DNA of 64,000 bases from Tubiluchus corallicola (GCA_030141605.1 JAQGDQ010000494.1:100813-164812), one strand, 5' to 3'. Positions 47,711 through 61,865 are shown, counted from the stretch's first letter. A program made the numbers and translations. The notes: generated from the letters alone by a model not told the origin.

Positions 47711-48295
47711 CTATATTAATAATTGCTGTTCCTGTAGGTTCTGGTCCTGCTACAACTATCATATCAAGTAGTCTCTGTGGGCTTCAAGTAGCATGCTTTA
47801 TTCCATGCATAACAGTACTACTGTGGCGAACAGTATGCACAAAAAATGATTTAGTTGCGAGTATCTAAAACATGTGGGACTGCAACTGATTTTCCAGTTA
47901 TTAAAATTTCCTTTGTTTCAAAAATCCTTGATCTTGTAGTATGTAATATGCAGATAGTGGATTAAGAAAACTGCGAGACAGCTATGATTCGAACTCGCGA
48001 CTTTATTTAGAATCGCGAAATTTACTGAAGAACCAGGTAGAACATTTCAGCTTCCCAATACTACCAGCAAACTTTTGCCCCTTTCAGTGGATATTTTCCA
48101 GCGTGAGTCTAAATGACTGATTGCTCGTTTAATAAGTTGTTTTAGTACAAGTCACGTGATTGTACGCTAATTTGCATACGTGAGTCACAACTTTCGTACA
48201 TGTGTAATACAAATCTTTAGGCTGTGCTAATTAGTTTCGAGTTTCATTAGCATTTAAACTCTGCACTTATCTAGTGCACGTTAATGTGGAAGGGG

Positions 48296-48660
48296 AACTT
48301 TGATGTACTGCCCAAAAATCTTTCCATGCAAAGTTATGTTACTTAGCAATATGCTTACCAGATTGAAATACGAAAAGATACTTATTTAGAATTTAAAATA
48401 TACGTGCCAACTGATACTGTATCACCGTCCCAGTGTGCACGACTAATTTGCGAAAATACATTATTGATCTTATTTGACAATATTAAATAATTTAGACTTT
48501 TGCTTAGGTAGTGAAGAGTGTGTTACGAAGTCAGTGAATATTTTTTCAAACTTTATGCAAAGTTATCTAAACTTGTTTCAAGCGAGCTACTATAAGTGAT
48601 ATAAAGTATCAAGACGAATTTTTAAAACTTTATTTATGAAACGTGTTTTCTTGTGCTTTA
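48296..48660 (+). repeat. Dispersed repeat R1
   Basis: Contains TTTCCATGCAAAGTTATG, GTGCCAACTGATACTG, CCCAGTGTGCACGACTAATT, TTGCTTAGGTAGTGAAGAGTG, TTTTTCAAACTTTATGC, and TAAGTGATATAAAGTATCAAGAC. The GCGTTACTGC part is deleted. Confidence 0.65.
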
Positions 48661-49499
48661 AAATTCCAGAATTTTTACACATGTCAAAAGGCTAAAATTC
48701 AACAGCCTAATGGTGTATTCTGCTCAGCTGGAATAAGAATTAGTCAGAGCAGTGTGGAGTGGTCACTCACTCTGTTTATCGTCTCTGGTCCTAACTGGTT
48801 TTTGACCGGTTTTAATGCAGCGCAGGAATCAATTTCCACTTTCTAGAGTGTAACAAGGTTGAAGTCAATACACCTGATGAGATTTTGTTGTGTTGGGCGC
48901 AGCGGGTAACAAAAATCGAGCCGAAATCACGTTAAAATTTGTAAAATATTCAAATTCTTGCAAATGAACTTGCAAAACTCTTACTAACATTCGACAAACA
49001 GGTGAGATTCAGTAGGAAGTGTAATGTAACGTTGGATTGACTGTGAGATAGCAGAAAGTGCTGTAGAAGGGTTACCAAGCTTCACGGCCATAAAGAAATT
49101 GCAATAATGCACTTCAGTATACTGTCTCTCCCCCTCTCCTGTGAGCTAGTTTAAAAAGTTCATTTTTCAGCATCTTTTGCTACGGTATTCTTCTTAAAAA
49201 ACAAATTTTACTGAACGTCATTATTTTGAATTTACTAATACTTTGTATGTGTTCTACTGCCGTTTTGGCATGTTTTTTAATGTGTCACTAACGTTTCGAC
49301 TACATGTGCACTGATGCTTTGCAACAATCCCGATTGAGGCAAGAAAGTTTACACTCCTCATATGGAGGTTGTACTAACCCTTCGTCAAAGTATTATTGTT
49401 ATTGCTGTTTTGAAATATGTGTATGTAATTTGGCAATGTATATAATGTCTATGCTTATACAAATTAGCAAAGTAGAAATTTAAATTTTAAAACCTTAAA

Positions 49500-49850
<351 letters not shown>

Positions 49851-50408
49851 ACACTGCTCTCTGAGACAAGTTCCCAAGCAACCTCATGTCTCCATGTGCA
49901 CGAAACTGTCTTGTGGATTATCACTTGCATGTGATCTTAAAGATTGTCTTGGACAGATTGAGCTGTCGATGCTAAGAATGTTATCTGCCAATAAGAGGTT
50001 ATCTGTGGAACCTGTTTGTTCTTAAGGGACTGCAAAGTTTGATGCAGCCCACATTTCTATGGAAACAATAGCAGTACAAATACCAGACAAGATGATAGCC
50101 ACAGGGTAGGTTTAGGATGATTGCCGGACAGGCAGTGGACAAACACGAGGACTGAGTTGACCTGCAGGAAGAATAGACTACTGCAAAGTCACTGGTTTTT
50201 TGTTGTCAGGTAAATTTCTGTTTGAACGTCATTAGTTTATTCACAACGACGTGTGAAGATTCTGGTTCAAGTGCTTTGTTAAACGACATGTTCATGTTCA
50301 CACTCTCTTTACACCTCCCGACCGTTGCTAAACCAGATCAGGCAATGCCACGTGGTAATGGAAGATGGGAGATGAGTGGAGAAAGGGAAAAACTTGAAGA
50401 AGAGACAA

Positions 50409-50411
50409 CAC

Positions 50412-50466
<55 letters not shown>

Positions 50467-50528
50467 AGAGAGACAGAACGAGAGACAGAGAGAGAGAGAG
50501 AGAGAGAGAAGAGAGACAGAACGAGAGA

Positions 50529-50559
<31 letters not shown>

Positions 50560-50674
50560 GGAAGAGAGAAAGGAGGGAGAGAGAGAGGAGGGAGGGAGGG
50601 AGAGAGAGACAGAAAGAGAGAGAGAGGAGAGAGAAAGGAGGAGGGAGAGAGAGAGGAGGGAGGGAGGGAGGGAG

Positions 50675-50715
<41 letters not shown>
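50409..50715. repeat. (GA)n microsatellite with ACAGAA and GGGA variants
   Basis: About 300 bases of GA repeats contain recurring GAGACAGAACGAGAG and GGAGGGAGGGAGAGAGAGAC blocks. Part of it is duplicated: the GACAGAAAGAGAGAGAGAG region recurs near 50608 and 50679. Confidence 0.95.
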
Positions 50716-50717
<2 letters not shown>

Positions 50718-50879
50718 ATGGAGTGAGACAGAAGAAAATGGGTTCTGCTCGGAATCAGCTGTATTTTAATTAATTTATACTTTGTCTTATTTTAAAGCTA
50801 ATTATAATTTAATCCACTTGCAAATTAGACAGCCTGTGTGGTTTGTTGAACTCATGTATATCATTGACTGGTTTAATGG

Positions 50880-51137
50880 AAATGAAACAAGTTTTACTGT
50901 AAACGTTGCGTAACGTTTGAAGAAATAATCACAACAATACTTCGATAACTAGCAAAAGTGTAAATTATTTTATATTGTCAATAATGTTTTTGCGTGAATC
51001 AGTTACGCACACTGGGAAGGCAACTTTTGCCAGGTGGCGCAAAGAATTTTCTTTTCCAATTACTTTTCCATGGTCTTTCAAACAGGCGAACGTAACGCTA
51101 AGACAACTTTGTATGGAAAGTTTTTTGAGAGTTTGAA
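50880..51137 (-). repeat. Dispersed repeat R1, reverse copy
   Basis: Read on the minus strand: AAAAAACTTTCCATACAAAG, TAGCGTTACGTTCGCCTG, GCGCCACCTGGCAAAAG, CCCAGTGTGCGTAACTGATTC, then TTGACAATATAAAATAATTTAC and TTTCTTCAAACGTTACGC. It abuts a MITE copy at 51123-51485. Confidence 0.6.
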
Positions 51138-51479
51138 TTTGATTCGAACCTAAAATTGTAGATTCGAATAATTCAGCACTTCAGCCACATACATTCTTTA
51201 TCATTAAAACGTTAGAAACATCAAGCAATTAGCACAGTTTAGCTGCAGTTTCCTTGCAAAATTTTTAACAAACTAATAGTGGTTTTACTGCAGAACAAAA
51301 TCAAGTAATATGCACGATCTTTGCAAGAACACTTTTTACTACTAGTTCGAAAACTGTTCGAAAATCTTTAAAACTCGATTCGAATTCGATTCGGATTCGA
51401 AATACTAAAATTCGGTTCGATCGAATTCGAAAGTCACAAATTCGATGTGGTTCCAATTCACTTTCTGGTAGAGTATGCT

Positions 51480-51485
<6 letters not shown>
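51123..51485 (+). mobile_element. TTCGAA-rich hAT-like MITE, left end lost
   Basis: Same orientation as the left half of the 15251 element. GATTCGAATAATTCAGCACTT, TTCTTTATCATTAAAACG, the GCAGAACAAAATCAAGTAAT core, and GATTCGAATTCGATTCGG lead to GGTAGAGTATGCTCACCC. The GTTAGGGG end on the left is missing. Confidence 0.6.
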
Positions 51486-51780
<295 letters not shown>

Positions 51781-52639
51781 AATGCGACTTTTACAAACGG
51801 ACAGAACACCGTAGTTAGGACACATCTATGGTCTAACCATAGATGACGGTGTAACATCAATATCTTAGGTTAAACAGAGAAAAACAAACCCAACGTTTAC
51901 TAATGAGTACTTAACTAAGATGCGTTTAAACAACCCAGTGACTTTTACTTCATGAAAGTACAAGGACACAAAATACTTATTATGATAAATTAAATTCACG
52001 GCTTGATTTTTATGCTCATTTATCAATGGTACGCGCGCAAAAGTTACAAACTTGTCCCAGCATGTGATCGAAGTCATTAACAGATACAGATGAGTAATAA
52101 ACGAGGTATTCATTCGCACGAGCCCCAGGCTGTAGTTGCGGACGTGTAATTAAGACAGTAGGCGTCTCTACCGCATTCCAGCCACAGGAGGCAGCACATG
52201 CGCTCGAATGTTTACTGGAATCACTAAGCTAACCGTTTAATTAATCAATTGAAGGCTGCTTGTGGTTGGGCTTTAAATTTTGTTTCATTTTAAGACAAAT
52301 AAATAACGTTTCTACAATTTGCAGTTTTTGAGAAAAGTTTTAACAAAAAAATACTCCTCCATTGAAAACAACATGTCTTGCGCATACGGTGATACTTCAG
52401 TAACTATTGTACCTTGAGCTTAGCCACCACGCAGCCGACCCTTGACTTGGAACCGCCCCCCGTAAACCCCACACGTGCAACTAATTCAAATATAATGCAA
52501 CTCTGAGCAACAATGACGGTAACATTACACAATACACGAGTGTTTATGTATTACAACTCATGTCCCTGAACTTTTCTATAAGTAGATTTACAAACAACAC
52601 ATAAACTTGTTTACAAAACTCTGCTACTGATTTACTGCT
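51781..52639. other. Unassigned non-coding DNA
   Basis: No gene or repeat is recognised. 51865-52119 has an 84-codon minus-strand frame without recognisable motifs. Confidence 0.4.
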
Positions 52640-53365
52640 TTGAACACCTGGGCAGGTGAGGTAACTCATTTTCTCACTTCCCTGAACAGTGCAGAGTTAA
52701 CGAGCACTGGCTGCGTCGGGTACGTGGATAAGTGACTCACTTCCCCGAGGAGCGAACTAGCTCATGCAAGAGTTAAACTTCACTGGATGCATCGAGTACG
52801 TGGATAGGTGAACCACTTCTTTGAGGAGCGAAGGAACTGACCCAAACGAGAGCTAAACAACACTGGCCGCGTCGAGTGTGTGGATACGTGACCCACTTCC
52901 TTGAGAAGAGGAGAAAATGACCTAAACGAGAGTTAAACAGTAGTGGCTACATCGAGTGTGTGGATAGGTGACCCACTTCCTTCAGGAGTAAAGTAATTAC
53001 CCCCACACGAGAGTTAAACAACATTGACTGCCTCGAGTGCGTGGATAGGTGACTTATTTCCGTGAAGAATGGAGTAGACACCCCATACGAGAATTAAGCA
53101 ACACTGGCTTCATCGTGTGCACGGATAAGTGACTTACCTCCTTGAGGAGTGGAGTAGCTACCCCAAATGAAAGTTAAACATCGTCGGCTGCATCGGGTAT
53201 CTGGATAGGTAACTTACTTCCTTGAAGGGTCGAGTAACTGCCCCAAACGAGAGTCAAACAACGCTGACTGCGTCGCGTGTATGGAAAGGTGGCCCAATGT
53301 CTAAGAGAGCAAAGGAACTAGCACAAGTACACGGTAAGCGACTCACTTCCGGGAATAATGGAGTT
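52640..53365. repeat. 80-bp diverged tandem array, about 9 copies
   Basis: The GTGTGGATAGGTGAC-type block recurs at 52721, 52797, 52877, 52957, 53038, 53118, 53198 and 53278. The spacings are 76, 80, 80, 81, 80, 80 and 80. Each unit also has CCACTTCCTTGAGGAG, CCAAACGAGAGTTAAACA, and CACTGGCTGCATCGAG. Units differ at many positions yet keep their length. No frame is shared by all units. Confidence 0.85.
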
Positions 53366-53369
53366 TCTG

Positions 53370-53425
53370 AGTGTCTACCTGGTCACACTAGAGTCCAGTC
53401 TACCTGGTCACACTAGAGTCCAGTC
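53370..53425. repeat. Direct duplication of ~27 bases
   Basis: GTCTACCTGGTCACACTAGA plus GTCCA occurs twice in a row, just after the 80-bp array. Confidence 0.85.
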
Positions 53426-55053
53426 AACTTCAACCAGCAAATAAATCTTCTTTGCCTTTCAAACCAGATGTATAATTTTCTGTGACACCGCTGCAGGAGT
53501 TACTTCCCTCTTAGCTGCCTTTATTACTTGTTTCCGTCGCCTTTCTCCCAGCTTCCCGGGTTAAAAACCCCATCAAGACTTTGTCCAAAAGAGCAACAAA
53601 AGAGGAAAAAGCCCAGAAAGGGGCGGCACAACTCGGAATTCCTGCTGCTGCCAGCACAAAGGTGTGATGTAAAACCTCTACAGTCGCCATGGTTATAGTC
53701 GCTCGCAGCCTCTGCAGGTGCAATTAAACTCTCTTTTTACTGTGCGCTCAGGACCATTCAGTCACCTTCCCTTTTCTTCCAGTGGTCGTTGCACCCGAGT
53801 CGGTTCCCTCGTTTTATGGGGATTTCAAGCACAAATAAGGCAATGACTCATTAAAATCATAATCAGGTGAGGTAACACCTGAGAAGCTGCGAAAGAAACG
53901 TACCTTTCCGCGTGTTTTCTGGGAGCAACGACTGGAGATGCGGTCATATCGGGTTACAGACTGAGTTCAATGAGTCTGTAAGTATAGAAAAGTGTATGTA
54001 TATACGTGTATGAGTCTGTATACATACATAAATACTTACTTTATTTTACGTTTATTTCAGTACATAAAAACTATCATAAAATAATAAACGAAACACCGTA
54101 GAATAATAAACAAAGCTTAGTTAAAAATCCAATATGAGTGGGTTAGCTTACATTTGAAAAGTTAGTTATTTGATAACTGTGTACAATTTGCCATACTACA
54201 TCATTATTGTTATTAACAGTAACTAAACGAGGAATTTACACAGCTCAACGTGTATAAGCAAAGACAGAGTCACACAGTTTTCCAAGGAAGCCAGAATTTG
54301 TCAATATGGCAAACCGTTTTTGCAAAAATTAAGGTAATTCAACCCCGTAAGCAACAGTTATTGAAAGAGATGTGGCATCATTACCCACAATTCTACTCGT
54401 GCGACACCTGGTGCCCTGAGTGAAAACTCACTGCTACGAATGCTAATAATAGCCACTGGTGCAAGTTTACAATAGAATTTAATGACCCCCTATCCATTGG
54501 GCAGCGAATTTCGTAGCCCTGTCATAACTGACTTCTATTGTTCACTAAAAAGCGAAGGTCAGTTTCTCTCTCTACAGGCGGTGGGTGGTGGCTTTGCTGA
54601 TGATTTTGAGACTCTAAGCCTCAGTGGGTCTAATCACTCTACCGCTAGCACTCAGCACAGCTTGTGAGACCTAATGATTATAATTATGCTCATAAATTAT
54701 TCCTCTGACACCTGACCACCATCGAATAGGCAAAGTCGAAGGTTCCTGAATTGATGAGGTGGCAGATGACAGGGTGGGAAGGGGAGGGGGGCACTCTCAG
54801 ACAAGCTGATTGTCGCCAGGAACGTGTGAAATCTGACAGGCAGGTCAAATTGCTGTGTCAAAATGTCCAGAGTGAAAGTGAATTATTTCTTTAAGTTATT
54901 TTAAAAATGTGTGTTTGTAAAATGTAATCAACCAGTGTGGTTATGCGTGCGTGCGTGTGTGTGTAGTGCTGGCTTGCTGTTAACTATTTCTTGTCACCGT
55001 TGTCTACAATATGAATACAAACGAAGTGCGGTATGCCTAATGCTTCGTGATGT
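53426..55053. other. Unassigned non-coding DNA
   Basis: No gene is recognised. Short plus-strand frames such as 54482-54667 carry no known motif. 54945-54962 is a short TG run. Confidence 0.4.
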
Positions 55054-55402
<349 letters not shown>

Positions 55403-56750
55403 CTAGTTGTAGTTGTTGCTGCTGCTGTTGTTGTTGTCATTGTTGCTGTTGTTGCCGTTGTTGTTGTGGTTGTTGTTAAATTCTATATGAAGGCAGGCCC
55501 ACCACTCGCCTTTCCTGAGGCCAATTTTTCACGCTTCCTTTACAGTTTTCCAAAACCCCTGTTGACTGGATCTGCCCTGTATTTTGTTACGTTGCAAAAA
55601 TGTCGTTTATTTCGATGTGTCAGTGGATCTGCCACACAAATGCACGTTCTGACTTTCTACGAAAAAAAAACGATCATGACAACAGCAAAACGCTACCACC
55701 CCCTTGATTTTCTTATGGAAACCATTAACTTTACAAGAACTAATAAATGGAAAGTGTTGGATCCAAACACACCAGTACCTCCATTCTAGCTTCACTTAGT
55801 GTTGTTTTCGGTCTAGCTTCAGTCATAGGAGAAGTGATGAAATTGAAATTTGTTCACCTGGCTGCGATCTGTTGGGAAATAGGGTACGAAATTGGCAGCC
55901 AAAATCTGAAATTGTTTGACTGGATCTTCCCCTGATGATTGCCTCTGTGTGTTGCTGCTGCTTTTATTTTGTACTGTGGCTTATTAGGGACAGCAAAAAC
56001 AAAAAATAAATTTATTAACTTTTTTTTTTCAACTAAGTAACTCGAAGTTTCGACATAGTATCTGAAGTTTCGACTTAGTACCTCCAAGTTTCGACTTAGT
56101 ATAATGTATCTCGAAATTTCTAGTTAAAAAGTTTTGTTTTTAGTTTTTACCATATCCCTAACAAGCCACCGTAGTTTCGTGCTGCTTTGTACAATTATTT
56201 TTATTCACATCGCTGCTTTAGTCCGTTCTGATTTTGGCGAATATTTCACACAAAAATCAAGCTTTACAGACACCATAATTATTGCTACTGTCTTAAATAC
56301 ACGCTCTAATTTCTCCGCGAGTTAATTACAAGTCTGCCAGGTACAGCACACGCGAGAATTTTCATAAAATATGCGATTAAAACAAATGGAAATTTTCACA
56401 GTTCGACTGCAAAATTTATTAGCTGTCGTCGGTTTTCGATTCAATTCATTCTAGCTTTATTACACACACTGTCATTATAGTGACTTACAGCGTTTTGTAG
56501 CACGGTATCTCAGTTTTCGAACGAACTGCATTAGAATAACTAGTGTTCTAAAACTGTCTTACATAGGGCCTAAGTTCAATGACAAAAATACTGTACCACG
56601 TCCAGAATTGTAAAAACTAGGGACTAAAGCACTCAATGAAAATAAACTACCAACCATAGAAGTACGAATTCTAAATACATGAATACACAGCACACAATTG
56701 TAATTTGCTGATGAATGAACGAGGTAGAGAAACAGAAATATTGTTCTGTT
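55403..56750. other. Unassigned DNA
   Basis: TTG/CTG triplets run to about 55480. A 107-codon plus-strand frame at 55466-55789 has no recognisable domain or signal and is not called. 56036-56120 has three short repeats of GAAGTTTCGACTTAGTA type. The rest is AT-rich. Confidence 0.4.
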
Positions 56751-57560
56751 CAGTTTGTCACCTAACCTCACCTCACTCCACCTCACATTATCTTTCCTCA
56801 CCTCACTCCCGCTTTACCTTTCATCACTTTACCTCATCTCCCCTCACATTCCTACCTCGCTTTTCCTTACCTCGCATCACGTTATTTTACCGCTCCTCAC
56901 CTCACCTCTCTTTCCCTCATCTCACCTTACATACCTTACCTCGCCTCTCCTCACCTCATCTTACCTGACTTCACCTCACCTCTCCTGTTCTCATCTCACC
57001 TCATCTGGCTCACCTCACCTTGCCTCGCCTCACCTCACTTTATCTCACCTCACCTCTCCTCATCTCACCTCATTTTACCTCGCCTCTCCTCATCTCACCT
57101 CACCTGGCTCACCTCACCTTGCCTCGCCTCACCTCACTTTATCTCACCTCACCTCTCCTCATCTCACCTCATTTTACCTCGCCTCTCCTCATCTCACCTC
57201 ACCTGGCTCACCTCACCTTGCCTCGCCTCACCTCACTTTATCTCACCTCACCTCTCCTCATCTCACCTCATTTTACCTCGCCTCTCCTCATCTCACCTCA
57301 CCTGGCTCACCTCACCGTGCCTCGCCTCACCTCACTTTATCTCACCTCACCTCTCCTCATCTCACCTCGCCTCACCTCACTTTACCTCACCTCACCTCAC
57401 CTCTCCACCTCACCTCACCTCACCTCTCCTCATCTCACCTCACCTGGCTCACCTCACCTCACCTCTCCTCATCTCACCTCACCTGGCTCACCTGACATCA
57501 CCTCACCTCATCTTACTCATTTCACTAGACCTCACCTTATCCTGTACTACTCCAATACGA
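56751..57560. repeat. CTCACC-based satellite with 99-bp higher-order repeat
   Basis: Pentamers of CTCAC/CTCAT/CTTAC type run for about 800 bases. GGCTCACCTCACC marks recur at 57007, 57106, 57205 and 57304, exactly 99 bases apart, so whole blocks were duplicated. Later marks at 57446 and 57485 are irregular. Long His/Leu/Ser/Pro frames are artefacts. Confidence 0.95.
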
Positions 57561-57715
57561 CCTGATTCCATACAATCCCATGACAACTCGTCATATCCCA
57601 TCTCATAGCATCCCCTCCTTTCAGATCCCAGTACAGCCCATCACAAGCCATCGCATCCCAACCCATTCCATCTCATCTCAACCATTCCATTCCACTCCAT
57701 TCCACCCCATCCACA
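57561..57715. repeat. Degenerate CCCAT/CCATT pentamer repeats
   Basis: ATCCCATCTCATAGCATCCC, CCATTCCATTCCACTCC and similar pentamers continue from the CTCACC satellite with a changed motif. Confidence 0.8.
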
Positions 57716-58127
57716 TAAAATTCCAAACATTTAGCGAAATTTTATGGCAATCGAAAAATAAACAAATCTCCCAAACTCAAGACCTTTTCAAACTGTAAAT
57801 CTTTCGTTCTTTTAAAAACCGCATGACGTACAACCTTCGTCTTGATCTATAGAAAAGTAATTACGTAACTAATTAACACCTGAAATTGGGTCATTGATTT
57901 TACTAGAACTGCTTACATGACTTACATGAATTGCTAGGCTAACCACGCACAAGTTTTTCTATAAAAGAACCTAATAAACATTCCAAACACATGTAAACAT
58001 TGAAGTTACAAAAATAGATGGACTCCAGTTTGTAAAACGAAGTGTTGCCTTGGTGGCCATAGCAACCACAGCGGTGCACGTTTTTTGGAAGAACGTAAAT
58101 CTTTTTTTATGATGCCGTAGTTTTAAT

Positions 58128-58260
58128 GCTGTAATGCATTTCATTTTTCTACAATGTATTTCAAAAGGTATACGATGGATTTCATTTTCTACAATGTGTT
58201 TCAAAAGGTATACGATGCATTTCATTTTTCTACAATGTATTTCAAAATGTATATTCTGCC
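58128..58260. repeat. ~46-bp tandem repeat, three copies
   Basis: GCATTTCATTTTTCTACAATG plus TATTTCAAAAGGTATACGATG is repeated three times with few changes. Confidence 0.85.
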
Positions 58261-58435
58261 TTCATCTGACGGAAGTGCTGACGGAAGTGCGCACATCCAA
58301 AACGCCCGTTCCTCGTAATATACTCACAAAAATAAATCAAATAAATAGTCGTAATAATCCGAAAGGAAGAGAAAATGTGTTAAAGTTACTCACACGTGTA
58401 ACAAGGTTTCGTAAACGTAACAGAGGTAGATAGAC

Positions 58436-58746
<311 letters not shown>

Positions 58747-58955
58747 GCTAGGTGCATAATTAATATATAAATATGATGTATTAATAAAACGCCATAACGT
58801 TAAAAAATAAAATCTGTGCATCACTGTGACTATTTTAATGAAAATCAAATCTTCATTAAAATGGTCACAATTATTTGTGGACTGATTTTGCATTAGGAAG
58901 CGAATTAGAGGGAAATTGTATATGTATATATATGTAGTGTATGCACATATGATTA

Positions 58956-59607
58956 ATAAGCTGCAGAAATTTGAATTGGTTCAAGCAGCGCCTGCATATG
59001 GAAAGTCGCCATGCGCTTGCGAAAAGTCACGAAGTCCACCAATTAATTCATAGTTTTCAAGTGAATGATAGTTACCACAGGTCCACAGCACTTGAAAATT
59101 TCTATACAGCGGTAGTATATATTAGTTTCATGGTTTATAGACATTTTTTGCAAATTTCTTTGTTATATTTTTTCTAAGTTTGAGCGATAAAAGTAAAATA
59201 AACCCAACATGCTAAATGACTTGTCCTTTTCTTTAAAATTCACATTCTAAAAATAGTTTTATAATAAAAACTTGCCAAATTTTAAACTAACATTAATTTT
59301 GATGTAGTGTTATGATCAACTCTTATCAATACTTCAAAATGTATAGATAGGACTCAATTGTTTCTGAAGTTCTGACTAAGAGCAATTTTTACAGAAAATG
59401 TCCTCATGTACGCTGATGAACAAAAATGTATAAGTACTTACGTAACCGCCGGGTCTATTGTTGAATGATTATGGAGGGAAGAACCTAACGCATTGTGACC
59501 CACTGAACCAACCGTGTTTTTGTCTGAATTTATTTATTTTGTTATTTATTTTTTTACATCTACGTACCTACTGCAAACTGTTCTAGAAGACTTTTTGTCT
59601 GGCTCCC
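58956..59607 (+). repeat. Perfect 652-bp inverted repeat, left arm
   Basis: Every base I compared is the reverse complement of 61866-62517. The arm starts ATAAGCTGCAGAAATTTG and ends CTAGAAGACTTTTTGTCTGG then CTCCC. The same 68-codon frame (58971-59177) appears in both arms; it matches no protein family and is not called. No terminal repeats or target-site duplication flank the pair. Confidence 0.95.
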
Positions 59608-61865
59608 CATTCATAATTCTGCAAAACTTTTACTGTGGACATTTTCCACTTTTCATTAGGGCAGTTGGCGTAATTCTGTTTACTTCTTACTTTATTGTTT
59701 GAAATCCTAAAAGTACTTTTCACAGTCTCTACGTGTACGCGCTTTTGTTTCCTTAAGAAAAGACAGCGTTACAAATTCATTTAATGTTACAATGAAATAT
59801 GACGATTTTTTTCTTTCTTCGTGGCAATAATTTTATTAAATTTCAGTTTTTCTCGTTAACTTTTTTCCTAATGGAGAACTGCTACGGAACCCAAATATTT
59901 CTCAAACTCACATGCTGTCGCTTGTGGCAGGTGCAAATGCAACATCGGTTTATTTCACACTTACTGATTTTTCTGTTACAGTTCCAAACATTGATGAAAA
60001 TAATGGAAGCAATTACACGTGTGCGTAATTCGAAACCAAAGCCATATTGTTATTAAGCGGCCCATTAACAGATATATGAACCCAGGTAAACACAACATTT
60101 CAATAAGTGTTTAAAGTTTTGCATACACACAGCTTGATGCATGAATAGCATACAACTGACCGAACTAATGGACATCCCTAACTAGTCTTTAGAATTCTAT
60201 ACCCAAGGGCAGAGAACAGCCCCTTTAATTTGTAATGCCCACTCGCACCCTTTGTGCGATGCGTGTACTCTTAACTTCATACAATAGCACGTATTCTCTA
60301 GTAAGAGCTACGCAAACTTTACTAGAATATCGAGAAACACCTTCAGAAATTAATGCATTTAACCTGTTTGTGTTACGTCCTGCCAATACCCTTCGCATGG
60401 GTCTTACTTAAGCCCTTTCTTTTCATTTTTTATCATCGTATTATTTACTTTGCAGAATTTTTTTTAAAACTTATAGTAAGCAAAGACAAATTGCTGCTCT
60501 AAATATGTTTTCGGCGAATTGCCTATACATTTTAGATTTCGCACTATCTATTTTAATGATTTAAGATTTATTTATTACGCTTTTATTTATATACAACATA
60601 AGCATAAAAATTGCACTTCAGTATTACAATAAATTAATTTTAAATCACATGTGCAAATAGCCCAATATGCACATACGTTTGCAAAATCACATACACAACA
60701 TACAATCACGTATAAATCACATTAAAGGAAATGCCAAATCTGCTGGGAAGTTAGGCTTATTTCAATGTTCGCAAGAATAATGTATGAAGGGTTTAGTAAT
60801 AAGCGCCTCGTTTAATTAGTAAAATCATTTTAAAATCGCCATCGCTTCATACTTGGGCGTTCGAATTTTCAATGCCCAGTCTTCTTCCAATGACGTCATT
60901 CGTCCTGAAGAAACGTAGGGCATTGTCAATCTTTTTCAAAAGCATAATAAGTTGTTACAAAAATTAGATAGCTAACTTTGTAATATTTTTGTGTGAACCT
61001 TAGGTAAGCCTAGGTAAGCCTTAGGTAACCTTAGGTAAGCTTAGGAGAGGTACAAAAGTCTGAACTAGTTTAAGCAGCGGCAGCGTGCTATTGTGGAAAC
61101 CCACGATGCTCTTACTAAAAGTCACGAAGTCTCCCAGTTACCTCATAATTTTTAAGTGAATAGCAGCAACCACAGTGCCTGAAAATTTCTATTCAGAGGT
61201 AGTATATTTTAAATTTATGCTTTATAGACAGTTGCTTTACTAATTTTTTGTTATATTTTTAAAAGTTTAAATGACATCAGTAAAATAAACCCATACTGAG
61301 TGACTTGTTCTATCCTTTAACAATGAAGTTCGAGTTTGGCGCGTACATAAAAATAGAAATTATATATACATTCTTCGATAGAAGCATTACACGCTTAAAC
61401 TTATGTATTTTACTACATTTAAAATTGGTAGTGACAATTATTTAATAATTTTCATTGACAAAGTAAAAGAACGTGCTGCACATTATGTGCAACTACTGCA
61501 CTACCTGCTTTAAACAGGTTTTAATATAGGTTTCTCTTTATCTACGAAGTTTTGTAGGTTTCGAATTCGATCACAAAATGTATGTGATATCGCTACAGGT
61601 AAGGTGGCTTTTTGGTGCCATTAATTTTACTTTTATGCATGTGTACGAGGCTTAAAATGATTAAATTGTTTTAAAACGTGTAACGAGTCATAAAGCGTAA
61701 GTGTTTTAGATGAAAAGACCATTAAGCGTTCAATTTTTTTCGCCTTTATCAGGAAAAAACGTTAATTTTAAATTCTTAATATCGTCTTTAACAGGAGGGC
61801 TGCGATTCCATATTAGTTTGGTTAGTAATAATTAATATGTAGCTAATCAATAGTCGAGGGCAAAA
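59608..61865. other. Spacer between the inverted-repeat arms (2258 bases)
   Basis: AT-rich and without a recognisable gene. An 85-codon plus-strand frame at 59799-60056 has no known motif. 61003-61045 has short GTAAGCCTTAGGTAA repeats. 61056-61321 is a diverged copy of the arm. Confidence 0.5.
61056..61321 (+). repeat. Diverged third copy of the inverted-repeat arm
   Basis: Collinear with about 58966-59235 and in the same orientation. It shares TTTAAGCAGCG, AAAAGTCACGAAGTC, AAGTGAATAG, TGAAAATTTCTAT, and AGTAAAATAAACCCA, with many substitutions between. The frame found in the arms is broken here by stops. Confidence 0.75.

Noticed and set aside
47975-48050. Reverse-strand tRNA-like sequence (GATTCGAACTCGCGAC)
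   Set aside because: It has a B-box-like part and a short stem but no complete cloverleaf, so it is not called as a tRNA or SINE.
50222-50773. 183-codon Arg/Glu-rich frame
   Set aside because: Mostly (GA)n microsatellite; the short non-repetitive start has no recognisable motif.
52640-53365. CRISPR array
   Set aside because: The whole 80-base unit is repeated with drift; there are no short identical repeats with unique spacers, and the genome is eukaryotic.
56755-57495. 246-codon Ser/His/Leu/Thr-rich frame
   Set aside because: It follows the CTCACC satellite and is open only because of the repeat.
58971-59177. 68-codon frame present in both inverted-repeat arms
   Set aside because: Its duplication is explained by the inverted repeat. 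The older copy at 61056 has stops, and no family similarity is seen.
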